A stretch of DNA of 64,000 nt. It comes from Nonomuraea solani (GTDB taxonomy: Bacteria > Actinomycetota > Actinomycetes > Streptosporangiales > Streptosporangiaceae). The notes under the pieces were generated by a model that saw only the letters and a program-made list of their open reading frames with translations, had not been told where the DNA came from and ran no database searches. Of the stretch, positions 41,273 through 49,824 are shown piece after piece. The stretch covers positions 186,001-250,000 of the forward strand of contig NZ_FNVT01000010.1 in the NCBI RefSeq assembly GCF_900108335.1, given 5' to 3'. The position numbers were made by a program, and so were the translations under genes. Each line of letters begins with the position of its first letter. The first letter of the stretch is position 1.

Positions 41273-42496
41273 GTGTCAGGCGGCAGAATCGCGCGGGTGC
41301 CGGCCGGGGTTCTCCTGGGCGTGGCTCTCGGTCTCGTCGAGCTGGTCTTCGTCTGCGTGGCGGGGCCCGCGGCGCTCGTTCCCGCGCTCCGGCCCGCCGT
41401 CGCGCGCGGGGTGGCCGCGCTGACGGCACTGGAACGGGCGCGGTTGTCGCGGTGGCTCGGCCACGAGACGACCCGTCAGGACGGCGGCCTCGCCTTCCTC
41501 GCCGCGCGCGCCGCGGTGGGCCTTCTGGGCGGGTACGTCTGCGCGGCGACCCTGTTCCTGGGCGGCCTGCTGCTGTTCGGTGGGTTCTGGGACCTGCTGT
41601 GGGGCGCGGGCGAGGCGGTGCCGGTGAACCTGCCCGGCGTCAGGATCGTCACCAGTGCCTGGGCGCTGGGCCTGTCCGGCGGGACGGTGCTGCTGGCCGT
41701 GGCCGTCCTCATGATCGTGGGCCAGGCCGCCCTGGAACGGCGGCTGGCCGACCACTTCCTCGGGCCGGGCAGCCAAGAGCTGATGCGCCGGCGCATCGCC
41801 GAGCTGACCGCGACCCGGTCGGGCATCGTCAAGGCGGTGGACGAGGAACGGCGCAGGATCGAACGCGACCTGCACGACGGGGTCCAGCAGCGCGGCGTGG
41901 CCCTCGCCATGCTCCTCGGCCGCGCCCGCCACACCGCCGACCAGGACCGGACCGATCGGGATGATGCCGGCCAGGATCGGACCGGCCACGACCGGACCGG
42001 CCAGGACGGTGCGCGCCGGGACAGGACCGCTGAGCTGATCGCGCAGGCCTATGCCGAGTCGCGCCAGCTCCTCGACGAGTTGCGCAGTGTGGCGTGGCGG
42101 ATCTACCCGACCGCGCTGGACGAGCTGGGGCTGCGGGCCGCGCTCGCGGGTGTCGCCGAGCGGTCCAGCGTGCCGGTGACCGTACACGACGGGCTGACCG
42201 GCCGGCCCGTCTCCGAGATCGAGACCGCCCTGTACTTCGTCACCCGCGAGGCGATCACCAACGCGGTCAAGCACGCCGGCGCGCGTGACATCCTGGTCGT
42301 GCTGAGCGAGGACGAACGGACGGTGAGCGTGGCGATTTCAGACGACGGCGCAGGCGGCGCCGACCCCGCGGGCGGTGGCCTGTCCGGGCTGGCCCGCCGC
42401 ATCCTGGCGCTCGACGGGACGTTCACCGTCGACAGCCCCGCCGGTGGCCCCACCAGGGTCGCCGCCACGCTGCCGAAGGCGCCACCGTGCGGCTGA
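41273..42496 (+). CDS. Sensor histidine kinase, LiaS/DesK (HisKA_3) type
   Basis: 407 residues from GTG 41273, 11 bp after the permease stop. Four hydrophobic segments lie in the first ~160 residues. The dimerisation helix has His201 in ERDLHDGVQQR, and the ATPase domain shows TNAVKHA and SDDGAGGADP. Between helix one and helix two of the phospho-acceptor domain (residues 223-252) is a charged insertion of six 5-residue repeats (DQDRT, GQDRT, GHDRT and variants), which is unusual there. The response regulator follows with a 10-bp overlap. Confidence 0.87.
   Translation: MSGGRIARVPAGVLLGVALGLVELVFVCVAGPAALVPALRPAVARGVAALTALERARLSRWLGHETTRQDGGLAFLAARAAVGLLGGYVCAATLFLGGLLLFGGFWDLLWGAGEAVPVNLPGVRIVTSAWALGLSGGTVLLAVAVLMIVGQAALERRLADHFLGPGSQELMRRRIAELTATRSGIVKAVDEERRRIERDLHDGVQQRGVALAMLLGRARHTADQDRTDRDDAGQDRTGHDRTGQDGARRDRTAELIAQAYAESRQLLDELRSVAWRIYPTALDELGLRAALAGVAERSSVPVTVHDGLTGRPVSEIETALYFVTREAITNAVKHAGARDILVVLSEDERTVSVAISDDGAGGADPAGGGLSGLARRILALDGTFTVDSPAGGPTRVAATLPKAPPCG
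41939..42028. repeat. 15-bp in-frame tandem repeat in the histidine kinase gene
   Basis: Six 15-bp units starting 41939, 41954, 41969, 41984, 41999 and 42014. Four are close copies of GGCCAGGACCGGACC; two are diverged. Encodes the Gly/Gln/Asp/Arg/Thr loop inside the phospho-acceptor domain. Confidence 0.82.
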
Positions 42497-43131
42497 TCCT
42501 GGCCGACGACTCCGTGCTGCTGCGCGAGGGCCTGACCCGGCTGCTCGACGACGCCGGTCACGAGGTCGTCGCCGCCGTCGCGGACGCGCCCGCGCTGATC
42601 GACGCGGTCGAGCGGCACCGGCCCGACGTGGCCGTGATCGACGTACGCATGCCGCCCACGCACAAGGACGACGGGCTGCGGGCCGCACTGGAGATCCGCG
42701 AGCGTCTGCCGGGCGTCGGGGTGCTCGTTCTGTCGCAGTACGTCGAGCCGCACTACGCCGCCCGGCTCCTGGCCGGATCCACCGAAGGGCTCGGCTACCT
42801 GCTCAAGGACCGGGTGTCGGAGGTGGCCGAGTTCCTCGACGCGCTCGACCGGGTGCGCGCGGGCGGCACGGCGTTCGACCCGGAGGTCGTACGGCAACTC
42901 CTGGCCCGCACCACCCACGGCGACCCGCTGAGCAGGCTGAGCCCCCGCGAGGGTGAGGTGCTGCGCCACCTCGCCCAGGGGCTGATGAACACGGCCATCG
43001 CCGAGCGCCTGCACGTCTCGCTCAGCACGGTGGAGAAGCACGTGAACGCCATCATGGACAAACTCGACCTACCCAGCGACCCCGGCTACAGCCGCCGCGT
43101 ACTCGCGATCCTGCACTACCTGAAAAACTGA
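42487..43131 (+). CDS. NarL/LuxR-family response regulator
   Basis: 214 residues from GTG 42487. Receiver domain with Asp52 in VIDVRMPPTH and a GYLLKDRV lysine region; C-terminal LuxR helix-turn-helix (LSPREGEVLRHLAQG, IAERLHVSLSTVEKHVNAI). It overlaps the kinase gene and is the natural partner of that kinase. Together with the ABC exporter genes it forms a four-gene stress-response unit. Two or three 19-bp repeat units follow its stop. Confidence 0.9.
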   Translation: MRLILADDSVLLREGLTRLLDDAGHEVVAAVADAPALIDAVERHRPDVAVIDVRMPPTHKDDGLRAALEIRERLPGVGVLVLSQYVEPHYAARLLAGSTEGLGYLLKDRVSEVAEFLDALDRVRAGGTAFDPEVVRQLLARTTHGDPLSRLSPREGEVLRHLAQGLMNTAIAERLHVSLSTVEKHVNAIMDKLDLPSDPGYSRRVLAILHYLKN

Positions 43132-43140
43132 CCTGCCACG

Positions 43141-43197
43141 CCCACGGCGACCCGAGCCGCGCACGGCGACCCGAGCCGTCATGGGCGGAGCGAGCCG
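43141..43197. repeat. 19-bp tandem repeat after the response regulator
   Basis: Two near-identical units (43141-43159, 43160-43178) of CSCACGGCGACCCGAGCCG and a third diverged unit (43179-43197). Non-coding. Confidence 0.78.
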
Positions 43198-43217
43198 AGT
43201 CGGCCTCTCCATCTCCC

Positions 43218-43251
43218 GTCCTTCAAAAAGGACCCCGCCGAAGTGCGGCGG
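43218..43251. terminator. Probable terminator between convergent genes
   Basis: GTCCTT-CAAA-AAGGAC (43218-43233) is followed at once by CCGCC-N7-GGCGG (43235-43251), two back-to-back hairpins in the gap between the regulator and the sulfotransferase. No strong T-tract; assigned from position and pairing. Confidence 0.5.
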
Positions 43252-43288
43252 AGAGAGGAAGAGAGGACCTCCAGGGCGAGCCGGGTCG

Positions 43289-43996
43289 TTAGGTGCGCCT
43301 GGTGAACGGGCTGTCGATCTCGTCGCCCCTGATCAGCCGGTCCAGGTTCTCCCGCATCGTCTGGCCGTCGTTCAGATGCGGGAACGGCTCCCCTTCCGGT
43401 ACGTCCACGCCCAGGAACCGGCAGAGCGGCTCCCACCCCTCCCGGACGTCGAACACCAGCAGCCGCTCCGGGGGCAGGCTCGCCCGCACGTTGGCGGAGT
43501 GCCGTTCGAACGCCGCCACCGCGCTCTCCTCGTCGGGCAGGCCCTCCCTGAACGGCCGGTCGGTGTCGAACATCGTCCGGGAGATGTGGTCGAGCACAGG
43601 GCTGAGCCGCTGCATGTTCTCCCAGACGCCCGCCACCTCGGCCGGCATGTCGTCGGGCAGGTCTCGCTGAGGGCCGGCGGCGAGGAGCGTCTGCATGCTG
43701 GCGTACCAGGCGTGCGGGTCGCGTACGGTGAGCACGACCTTGGCCTCCGGGTACGCCTCGGCCTGCTCCCGCCAGAAGGCGGAGGCCGGCCAGTCGGTCG
43801 CGGATCGGTAGCCCTCGAAGACGTGGTCCCAGTCGACCTTGACGCCCTCGGCCAGCGGCAGCCATCGGTCGACGAGCCCAGGGTTGGTCATGATGTCGAA
43901 CATGTGGTGACAGGGGCCGAATCCGAGGCGCTCCAGCGCCGCCTTCATCGAGCTGGTGCCCGTACGCGGGAATCCCGCGCCTATGACGGATAACAT
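43289..43996 (-). CDS. Sulfotransferase-family protein
   Basis: 235 residues from ATG 43996, which has GGAGG six bases upstream; an earlier in-frame start at 44098 extends into the neighbouring gene's leader. A PAPS-binding P-loop is near the N-terminus (GAGFPRTGTSSMKAALERLG), and the second block KVVLTVRDPHAWYASM carries the conserved Arg of the 3'-phosphate site. This is the Sulfotransfer_4/17 type common in actinobacteria; acceptor unknown. It is divergent from the aldo/keto reductase, 106 bp apart. Confidence 0.83.
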   Translation of the reverse strand: MLSVIGAGFPRTGTSSMKAALERLGFGPCHHMFDIMTNPGLVDRWLPLAEGVKVDWDHVFEGYRSATDWPASAFWREQAEAYPEAKVVLTVRDPHAWYASMQTLLAAGPQRDLPDDMPAEVAGVWENMQRLSPVLDHISRTMFDTDRPFREGLPDEESAVAAFERHSANVRASLPPERLLVFDVREGWEPLCRFLGVDVPEGEPFPHLNDGQTMRENLDRLIRGDEIDSPFTRRT

Positions 43997-44102
43997 ATTG
44001 CACCTCCATGGATGATCTACCTCATAGAGGGCGAGCGCGCGGGTAAGTGTGACAGGGCGCGGCGGATCGGTCCCGATGGCGCCGCGGTAAGGAGACACTC
44101 AC

Positions 44103-44921
44103 ATGACCGTCATGCTGGCCGACGGGCGCCCGATGCCGCGTCTGGGGCTGGGCACCTGGCCCATGGACGACAACGAGGCCCGCCAGGCCGTGACCCATGC
44201 CGTCTCGCTCGGCTACCGGCTGATCGACACCGCGGCCGCGTACGGAAACGAGGCCGGTGTCGGCGCCGCCGTGGCGCAGGCGGGCGTGCCGCGCGAGGAC
44301 CTGTTCGTCACCACGAAGCTGCGCGGCTCGCACCACGGATACGACGCGGCCATGCGCGGCTTTGAGGAGAGCCGCGTCCGGCTCGGCCTCGACTACGTGG
44401 ACCTCTTCCTGATCCACTGGCCGCTGCCGGACCGCGACCTGTACGCCGACACCTGGCGCGCCTTCGTGCACCTGCGCGAGCAGGGCCTGGCCCGTTCGAT
44501 CGGCGTCTCCAACTTCACGCCCGCGCAGATCGAGCGGCTGGCCGGGGAGACCGGCGAGTGGCCCGTCGTCAACCAGGTCGAGCTGCACCCCGGCTTCGCG
44601 CAGGACGACCTGCGGGCCTGGCACGCCGGGCACGGCATCGTGACCGAGTCGTGGAGCCCGCTCGGCGCCGGGTCCGACCTGCTCGGCGAGCCGGCCGTCG
44701 CCGACGTCGCCGTGGCCCACGGGCGTACTCCGGCGCAGGTGGTGCTCCGCTGGCACCTGCAGCTCGGCGCCGTGCCCATCCCCAAGTCGGGCGACCCGGA
44801 TCGTATGCGGCAGAACTTCGAGGTGTTCGACTTCAGCCTGTCGGAGGAGGAGATGACCCGCCTCGGGGGCCTCAACGGCGGCCGTATCGGTGGTGACCCG
44901 GACACGCACGTCGAGCTCTAG
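44103..44921 (+). CDS. Aldo/keto reductase (2,5-didehydrogluconate reductase type)
   Basis: 272 residues, AAGGAG before the ATG. The AKR tetrad is intact: Asp42 and Tyr47 in LIDTAAAYGNE, Lys72 in VTTKLRGS and His105 in FLIHWP. The NADPH-site IPKSGDPDRMRQNF is also present. Size and signature fit AKR5-type reductases. Substrate not predictable. It shares a CTAG with the convergent MFS gene, each ending in TAG. Confidence 0.9.
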   Translation: MTVMLADGRPMPRLGLGTWPMDDNEARQAVTHAVSLGYRLIDTAAAYGNEAGVGAAVAQAGVPREDLFVTTKLRGSHHGYDAAMRGFEESRVRLGLDYVDLFLIHWPLPDRDLYADTWRAFVHLREQGLARSIGVSNFTPAQIERLAGETGEWPVVNQVELHPGFAQDDLRAWHAGHGIVTESWSPLGAGSDLLGEPAVADVAVAHGRTPAQVVLRWHLQLGAVPIPKSGDPDRMRQNFEVFDFSLSEEEMTRLGGLNGGRIGGDPDTHVEL

Positions 44922-46114
44922 GACAGGCGCTTCCGGCGGCGGGTCAGCAGGACGGCGAGGGCGGCCAGGAGCAGCCACGACGACGTCATGGCGATGAGCC
45001 AGGTCCAGCCCGCGTGGCCGTACACGATGCCGCCCGCCGTGCCGCCCACGCCGCTGCCCAGGTAGTAGCACAGGGTGTAGACCCCGGCGGCGCGGCCGCG
45101 GGCCTCCGGGGGCGCTTCGGCGGTGACCCAGGCGTTGGCGATGGCGTGGGCGGCGAAGAACCCGGCGGTCAGGACGGCGAAGCCGATCGCGATGACCGGC
45201 AGCGACGGGTGAGCGGTCAGCACGGAGCCCGCTACGGTGACGAGCAGCGCGGTGACGAGCGCCGGCGTACGCCCCATACGACCCGCCAGCCGTCCGGCGG
45301 CGGCCGAGGAGGCGGTGCCCATGGCGTACGAGAGGAAGACCAGGGAGGCGGCGGCCGGCGCGAGCGAGAGCGGCGGCTCGGCCAGCCGGAACCCGGCGGC
45401 GTTGTACAGCGCCACGAACGCCCCCATGGCCATCGCCCCCACAACGACCGGCCCGGCCAGCCCCATCCCCATCCGGCCACCCGCCGCGCGCCCGTCACGC
45501 GACCCGTGCCCCTCCTCGCGCGGCTGCCGGGGGTCGTCGCGCGGCAGCGTCACCACCGTGAATACCGCGCACACCAGCGACACCCCGGCGACCGCGGCCA
45601 TGGAGCCCTGCCAGCCCAGTGGCCCGGCCGCGAATCCGGCGCCCAGCCTGCCCAGCATCCCGCCCACCGAGTTGCCCGCGATCATGGCCCCCACCGCGCC
45701 CGCGAGCCGCCCGGGGCCGACCTGATCGGCCAGGTACGCCGCCGCCACCCCCGCGAACCCGGCGATCGCCACCCCCTGCACGCCCCGCATCACGAGCAGC
45801 ACCGGAAAGGACGGCGCCAGCGGCAGCAGCAGCCCGATCACCGCCGACACCACCACCGACCAGACGATCACCCGCCGCCGCCCGGCCAGCCCGGCCACCC
45901 AGGCCAGCGGCAGCACCGCCACCGCCAGCGACGCCGTCGCCACCCCGATGGCCAGCGAGGCGCTGCCAGGATCCAGCCGGTACGCGGCCGCGAGCTGCGG
46001 CAACACCGGCTGCGGCGCGTACAGCAGGGCGAACGACGACAGCCCGGCCGACGCCACGGCCGCACTGACCCGCGGCGTGCCGACCCGGGGAGCCTCGATT
46101 ACCACCACGCCCAC
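44918..46114 (-). CDS. Major facilitator superfamily transporter (YnfM-like)
   Basis: 398 residues with 12 hydrophobic segments in two halves and a charged loop between them (RDDPRQPREEGHGSRDGR). Motif-A like segments (VAGLAGRRRVIVW; RLAGRMGRTPALV) follow helix 2 and helix 8. This is an exporter of the arabinose-efflux/YnfM type. It is divergent from a LysR regulator, separated by 57 bp, the arrangement of LysR-controlled efflux pumps. Confidence 0.85.
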   Translation of the reverse strand: MGVVVIEAPRVGTPRVSAAVASAGLSSFALLYAPQPVLPQLAAAYRLDPGSASLAIGVATASLAVAVLPLAWVAGLAGRRRVIVWSVVVSAVIGLLLPLAPSFPVLLVMRGVQGVAIAGFAGVAAAYLADQVGPGRLAGAVGAMIAGNSVGGMLGRLGAGFAAGPLGWQGSMAAVAGVSLVCAVFTVVTLPRDDPRQPREEGHGSRDGRAAGGRMGMGLAGPVVVGAMAMGAFVALYNAAGFRLAEPPLSLAPAAASLVFLSYAMGTASSAAAGRLAGRMGRTPALVTALLVTVAGSVLTAHPSLPVIAIGFAVLTAGFFAAHAIANAWVTAEAPPEARGRAAGVYTLCYYLGSGVGGTAGGIVYGHAGWTWLIAMTSSWLLLAALAVLLTRRRKRLS

Positions 46115-46158
46115 AACGCTAAGCAGTGCTAATAAATACGTCTAATACGGGAATGGGC

Positions 46159-46164
46159 GATAAT
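46159..46164 (+). promoter_or_regulatory. Candidate -10 element directly before the LysR start
   Basis: GATAAT ends 7 bp before the ATG at 46172. If functional, transcription would start at or next to the start codon, giving a leaderless mRNA; no ribosome site is visible. No good -35 is seen. Confidence 0.4.
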
Positions 46165-46171
46165 TCATACC

Positions 46172-47116
46172 ATGACGTATGAGTCCGACGACCAGCTCGC
46201 CGCCCGCCTCGCCCCTGCCCTGGCGCTGCTGGCCGCCGTCGGCGAGACCGGTCACGTGACCCGGGCGGCCGAACTCCTCGCCATCCCCCAGCCCACTGCC
46301 AGCCGCCGCCTCGCCGCCCTGTCGGACCTGGTGGGCGCCCCGCTGGTCCTGCCGTCGGGCCGTGGCATCCGCCTGACCAGGGCGGGACGCATGCTGGCCG
46401 CCGCCTCCACCCGCGCCCTCGGCGCCATGACGGCCGCCGCCAGGGAGGTCCGCGAGGAGATCGACCCGGGCAGCGGCCGCGTCGTCCTCGGGTTTCTGCA
46501 CCTGCTCGGCCGTACGCTGGTGCCGTCCCTGATCGGCGGTTTTCGCGCGGGCAACCCGGCCATCCGCTTCAGCCTCGTGCAGGGCTCGCGCCAGGACATG
46601 CTCCGCGGCCTGCGGGAGGGCGAGATCGACCTGGTCTTCGCCGCCCCCATGCCCCTGGACGACCCCGACCTGGCCAGCAGCCCCCTCGCCGACCAGGAAC
46701 TGGTCCTGTCGGTCCCGCCCTCCCACCGCTTCGCCGCCCGCAAACGGGTACGGGCCGCCGAGCTGGCCGGCGAGGAACTGGTGACCCTCGAACACGGTTA
46801 CGGCCTGCGCCAGATCACCGACGACCTGTGCGCGGCGGCCGGGTTCGAGCCGCGCATCGCCTTCGAGGGCCAGGAGTCGGAGACCGTGCGCGGCCTGGTG
46901 GCGGCGGGCCTGGGCGTGGCCGTCCTGCCCCGCTCCGACCAGGCTCTCACCGGGGGAGTGGTGGAGATCCCGCTCTCGCCGGCCGTGTACAGGACGATTG
47001 GTATGAGCTGGCCCGCCCAGGAACGCCTCACCCCGGCGGTCCGCGCCTTCAGAGATCATGCCCTGTCCGGCCGCACACCCCTCGGCCCCGGCTTCCGCCC
47101 CAACCTCGCCCCATGA
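46172..47116 (+). CDS. LysR-family transcriptional regulator
   Basis: 314 residues. N-terminal winged helix (ALLAAVGETGHVTRAAELLAIPQPTASRRLAALSDLVGAPL) and a LysR substrate-binding domain (VVLGFLHLLGRTLVPSLIGGFR, GLVAAGLGVAVLPRSD). It probably controls the divergent MFS exporter. The stop lies in the first of three 26-bp repeat units. Confidence 0.88.
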   Translation: MTYESDDQLAARLAPALALLAAVGETGHVTRAAELLAIPQPTASRRLAALSDLVGAPLVLPSGRGIRLTRAGRMLAAASTRALGAMTAAAREVREEIDPGSGRVVLGFLHLLGRTLVPSLIGGFRAGNPAIRFSLVQGSRQDMLRGLREGEIDLVFAAPMPLDDPDLASSPLADQELVLSVPPSHRFAARKRVRAAELAGEELVTLEHGYGLRQITDDLCAAAGFEPRIAFEGQESETVRGLVAAGLGVAVLPRSDQALTGGVVEIPLSPAVYRTIGMSWPAQERLTPAVRAFRDHALSGRTPLGPGFRPNLAP

Positions 47117-47181
47117 CGAACGCCCGTGACCTCGGGCCATGGCGAACGGTCCTAACCTCGTCCCATGACGAATGACGGTGA
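47104..47181. repeat. 26-bp tandem repeat joining a stop codon and the next start codon
   Basis: Units at 47104-47129, 47130-47155 and 47156-47181 follow CCTCGNCCCATGACGAAYG with scattered changes. The first contains the LysR stop; the corresponding position in the third is the ATG of the next gene. Confidence 0.85.
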
Positions 47182-47518
47182 CGCGGGCGTTCCCGGCTCG
47201 CTGGCGAGGGTGCTGGCGGACGTGACGGCCGAGCGCGCGGCCCAGGACGCGATGTGGGGCATGCAGGTGCTGCCGGACGGGACCGGCTCCGCGGGCACGG
47301 TGACCGAGTCCGACCGGGCCAGGCTGGAGACGGAGACGGCCGCCAGGGACGGGGCGCTGACCTGGCGGCACATCCTGGCGGAGGAGGTCATGGAGGCGTT
47401 CGCGGAGTCCGACCCCGACCGCCTGCGCGCCGAGCTGATCCAGGTGGCCGCCGTGGCGGTCAAATGGACCCAGTCCCTCGACCGCCGCAGATCCTCTACA
47501 CCAGATCGACGACCCTGA
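47165..47518 (+). CDS. Small protein resembling MazG-like/all-alpha NTP pyrophosphatases
   Basis: 117 residues, all-helical by composition. The C-terminal half has TWRHILAEEVMEAFAESD and RLRAELIQVAAVAVKW, with Glu73, Glu74 and Glu77 plus Glu90 placed like the metal-binding EExxE and ExxQ/D pairs of all-alpha nucleotide pyrophosphatases. It is shorter than MazG and may be a distant member; activity is not proven. Its start ATG lies in the third unit of a 26-bp repeat and no ribosome site is clear. Confidence 0.6.
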   Translation: MTNDGDAGVPGSLARVLADVTAERAAQDAMWGMQVLPDGTGSAGTVTESDRARLETETAARDGALTWRHILAEEVMEAFAESDPDRLRAELIQVAAVAVKWTQSLDRRRSSTPDRRP

Positions 47519-47543
47519 CCACCACTGTTGAACATGCCGCCGG

Positions 47544-48131
47544 TCACGACCAGACGCGCCGCCGGGCCTGCCGCAGGAACTCCTCCAGCGGCAGGTCCTC
47601 CGCGTCCGTCTCCGGCCCCGGCTCGGGTCGTGGCCGGGCCAGCCGGGCGGTGATCGCCTGCCGGCCCTCCCAGGCGAGGTAGAAGCGCGCCGCCTCGTCC
47701 CCCAGGGGCCCGCTGGCGTTCTCACGGAAGACCGTCACCCCGTCCTGGCCACCGACGGCGAAGACGGCCCGGTGCGGGAACAGGCGCAGGCCGTTCGCGC
47801 CGTGGCCCTCGAGTCCCAGGCCGGTCAGCACCGCCGGCGTGCACCGCAACCACCAGCTACGGTCGGGGTTGAGCGCGCAGCCCAGGGACCAGGCGGCGAT
47901 CTCCAGGACATCGGTCTCCGCGGCCCGGACCCGCACCTCCATGTCACGGTCGCTCCGGTCGTACAGCGAGCGCACCCCGAACAGCAGCCGCCGGCCCGTC
48001 CCGCCCGCCTGTCCGGCCAGGAGTTCCACGATGCGCCGCTCGCCGGAGCCGGCCCGCCGGACCTGCGGCCACACCTCGTCCAGGTCCACCGTGGCGCCGT
48101 CGTCGCGCAGTAATTCGTCCAGATCTTTCAC
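47544..48131 (-). CDS. Hypothetical protein
   Basis: 195 residues from GTG 48131, preceded by GGGAG five bases upstream. I do not recognise the family. No signal peptide or membrane segment. The centre reads as a mixed alpha/beta soluble domain (VRVRAAETDVLEIAAWSLGCALNPDRSWWLRCTP in part, VFAVGGQDGVTVFRENA), and the last 30 residues are acidic and Pro/Glu-rich before a basic end. Divergent from the ligase gene at 48241, about 110 bp apart. Confidence 0.65.
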   Translation of the reverse strand: MKDLDELLRDDGATVDLDEVWPQVRRAGSGERRIVELLAGQAGGTGRRLLFGVRSLYDRSDRDMEVRVRAAETDVLEIAAWSLGCALNPDRSWWLRCTPAVLTGLGLEGHGANGLRLFPHRAVFAVGGQDGVTVFRENASGPLGDEAARFYLAWEGRQAITARLARPRPEPGPETDAEDLPLEEFLRQARRRVWS

Positions 48132-48240
48132 GCGGTCTCCCGTCTGATGCACGGCGCCAAGAGTGCTACAAGTCATTGACGCGGCATTGATTCTGTGTAG
48201 AAGATTTCCCTACGAATGCGCCTGCGGGATGGGGACGGTC

Positions 48241-49824
48241 ATGACGTCCGAGTCGTTCAACGCCAGTGTCCACCTTGTCGATCGCCAGGTCGAGGCGGGG
48301 CGAGGGGACCATATAGCGATCACCGGGCCCGCGGGCACGCTCACCTACGCCCAGCTCGCCGCCCACGTGGCGGAGCTGGCCACCGGCCTGCGCCTGCTCG
48401 GCATCAGGCCCGAGGAGCGGGTGCTGCTCGTCATGTCCGACCGCCCCGAGACCGCGATCACCATCCTGGCCGTGATGCGGATGGGCGCGGTCGCCGTACC
48501 GGTCTCGACCATGTACAACGGCGCCGAGCTGGGCACCCTGGTCCGGGACTCGCGGGCACGGGTCGTCGTCGCCACCCCGGAGTTCGAGCCGATCGTCCGC
48601 GAAGCCCTGCGCGACGCCCCCGACGTGGCGACGCTCATCCTCACGGACACACCGGACGACACCGACGCCCCCGCGCACCGCTGGGCCGACGTGCTCGCGA
48701 GCGGCCGGTCGGACCAGAGCGGCCGGTCGGACCGGACCGACCCCCCGTACGCCACCTGGCCCGACTCGCCCGCTCTCTGGCTCTACACCTCCGGCACCAC
48801 CGGAGCCCCCAAGGCCGCCATGCACCGCCACGGCGCGATCAAGGACGTCTGTGACGGCTATGGCGACCAGGTGCTGGGCGTGCGCCCGGACGACCGCTGC
48901 CTGTCCGTGGCGCGCCTGTTCTTCGCGTACGGAATCGGCAACTCCCTGTTCTTCCCCCTGGCCGCCGGTGCCACCGCGATCCTCGACCCCGCCCGCCCCA
49001 CCCCGGCCGGCGTGATCGCCAGGGTCATGGAGGAACGGCCCACCCTGTTCTTCGCCGGCCCCACCTTCTTCGCCGCCCTCCTCGCCTCCGACGCCCCTGA
49101 CACCGCCTTCGCCTCGGTACGCCTGGCCGTCTCGGCGGGCGAGGCGCTCCCGGCCGAGATCTACCGCCGCTTCACCGCCCGCTTCGGCGTGGACATCATC
49201 GACGGCCTCGGCTCCACGGAGGCCCTGCACATCTTCGTCTCCAACCGCCCGGGCCAGGTACGCCCGGGCACGTCGGGCGTCCTGGTCCCCGGCTACGAGG
49301 CCAGGCTGCTCGACGACACCGGCGCCCCGGTCCCCGACGGCGAGCCCGGCCACCTGTACGTCCGCGGCGACTCGATCGCCACCGGCTACTGGTGCCGCAC
49401 GGCCACCACCCGCCAGGTGTTCCAGGGCGAATGGCTGCGCACGGGGGACACCTACGTCCGCGAACCGGATGGTTTCTACCGCTGCCTCGGCCGCTCCAAC
49501 GACATGATCAAGGCGGGCGGCATCTGGGTGTCCCCGATGGAGGTCGAGGCCCGGCTGCTGCAGCACGAGTCGGTCGGCGAGTGCGCCGTCGTCGCCTACA
49601 TCGACGGCGAGGGCCTGGAGAAGCCGGTCGCCTGCGTGGTCTCCGCCCCGGGCCGCAGCGTCGACGCCGGCGAGCTCATCGGCTTCTGCAGGGAGGGCCT
49701 GGCCTCGTTCAAGCGCCCCCGTGAGGTGCTGGTCCTCGGCGAGCTGCCCAAGACGGCGACCGGCAAGATCCAGCGCGTGGTGGTCCGCCAGATCGCCGCC
49801 GACCTGCTGGGAAAGCGCCCTTAG
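48241..49824 (+). CDS. AMP-dependent CoA ligase, benzoate-CoA ligase-like
   Basis: 527 residues from ATG 48241; an upstream start at 48163 adds 26 atypical residues. AMP-binding core YTSGTTGAPK (182-191), adenylate motif GLGSTEALHIF, hinge GDTYVREPDG, and catalytic Lys509 in KTATGKIQR. FFAYGIGNSLFFPLAAGATAI is the substrate-pocket region typical of benzoate and other aryl-CoA ligases. An 18-bp duplication adds SGRSDQ-SGRSDR near residue 155. Product probably an aryl- or acyl-CoA. Its stop overlaps the convergent methyltransferase by 4 bp. Confidence 0.85.
   Translation: MTSESFNASVHLVDRQVEAGRGDHIAITGPAGTLTYAQLAAHVAELATGLRLLGIRPEERVLLVMSDRPETAITILAVMRMGAVAVPVSTMYNGAELGTLVRDSRARVVVATPEFEPIVREALRDAPDVATLILTDTPDDTDAPAHRWADVLASGRSDQSGRSDRTDPPYATWPDSPALWLYTSGTTGAPKAAMHRHGAIKDVCDGYGDQVLGVRPDDRCLSVARLFFAYGIGNSLFFPLAAGATAILDPARPTPAGVIARVMEERPTLFFAGPTFFAALLASDAPDTAFASVRLAVSAGEALPAEIYRRFTARFGVDIIDGLGSTEALHIFVSNRPGQVRPGTSGVLVPGYEARLLDDTGAPVPDGEPGHLYVRGDSIATGYWCRTATTRQVFQGEWLRTGDTYVREPDGFYRCLGRSNDMIKAGGIWVSPMEVEARLLQHESVGECAVVAYIDGEGLEKPVACVVSAPGRSVDAGELIGFCREGLASFKRPREVLVLGELPKTATGKIQRVVVRQIAADLLGKRP
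48700..48735. repeat. 18-bp in-frame duplication in the CoA ligase gene
   Basis: Units 48700-48717 and 48718-48735 are nearly identical and encode SGRSDQ and SGRSDR in a surface loop just before the ATP-binding motif. Confidence 0.78.
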
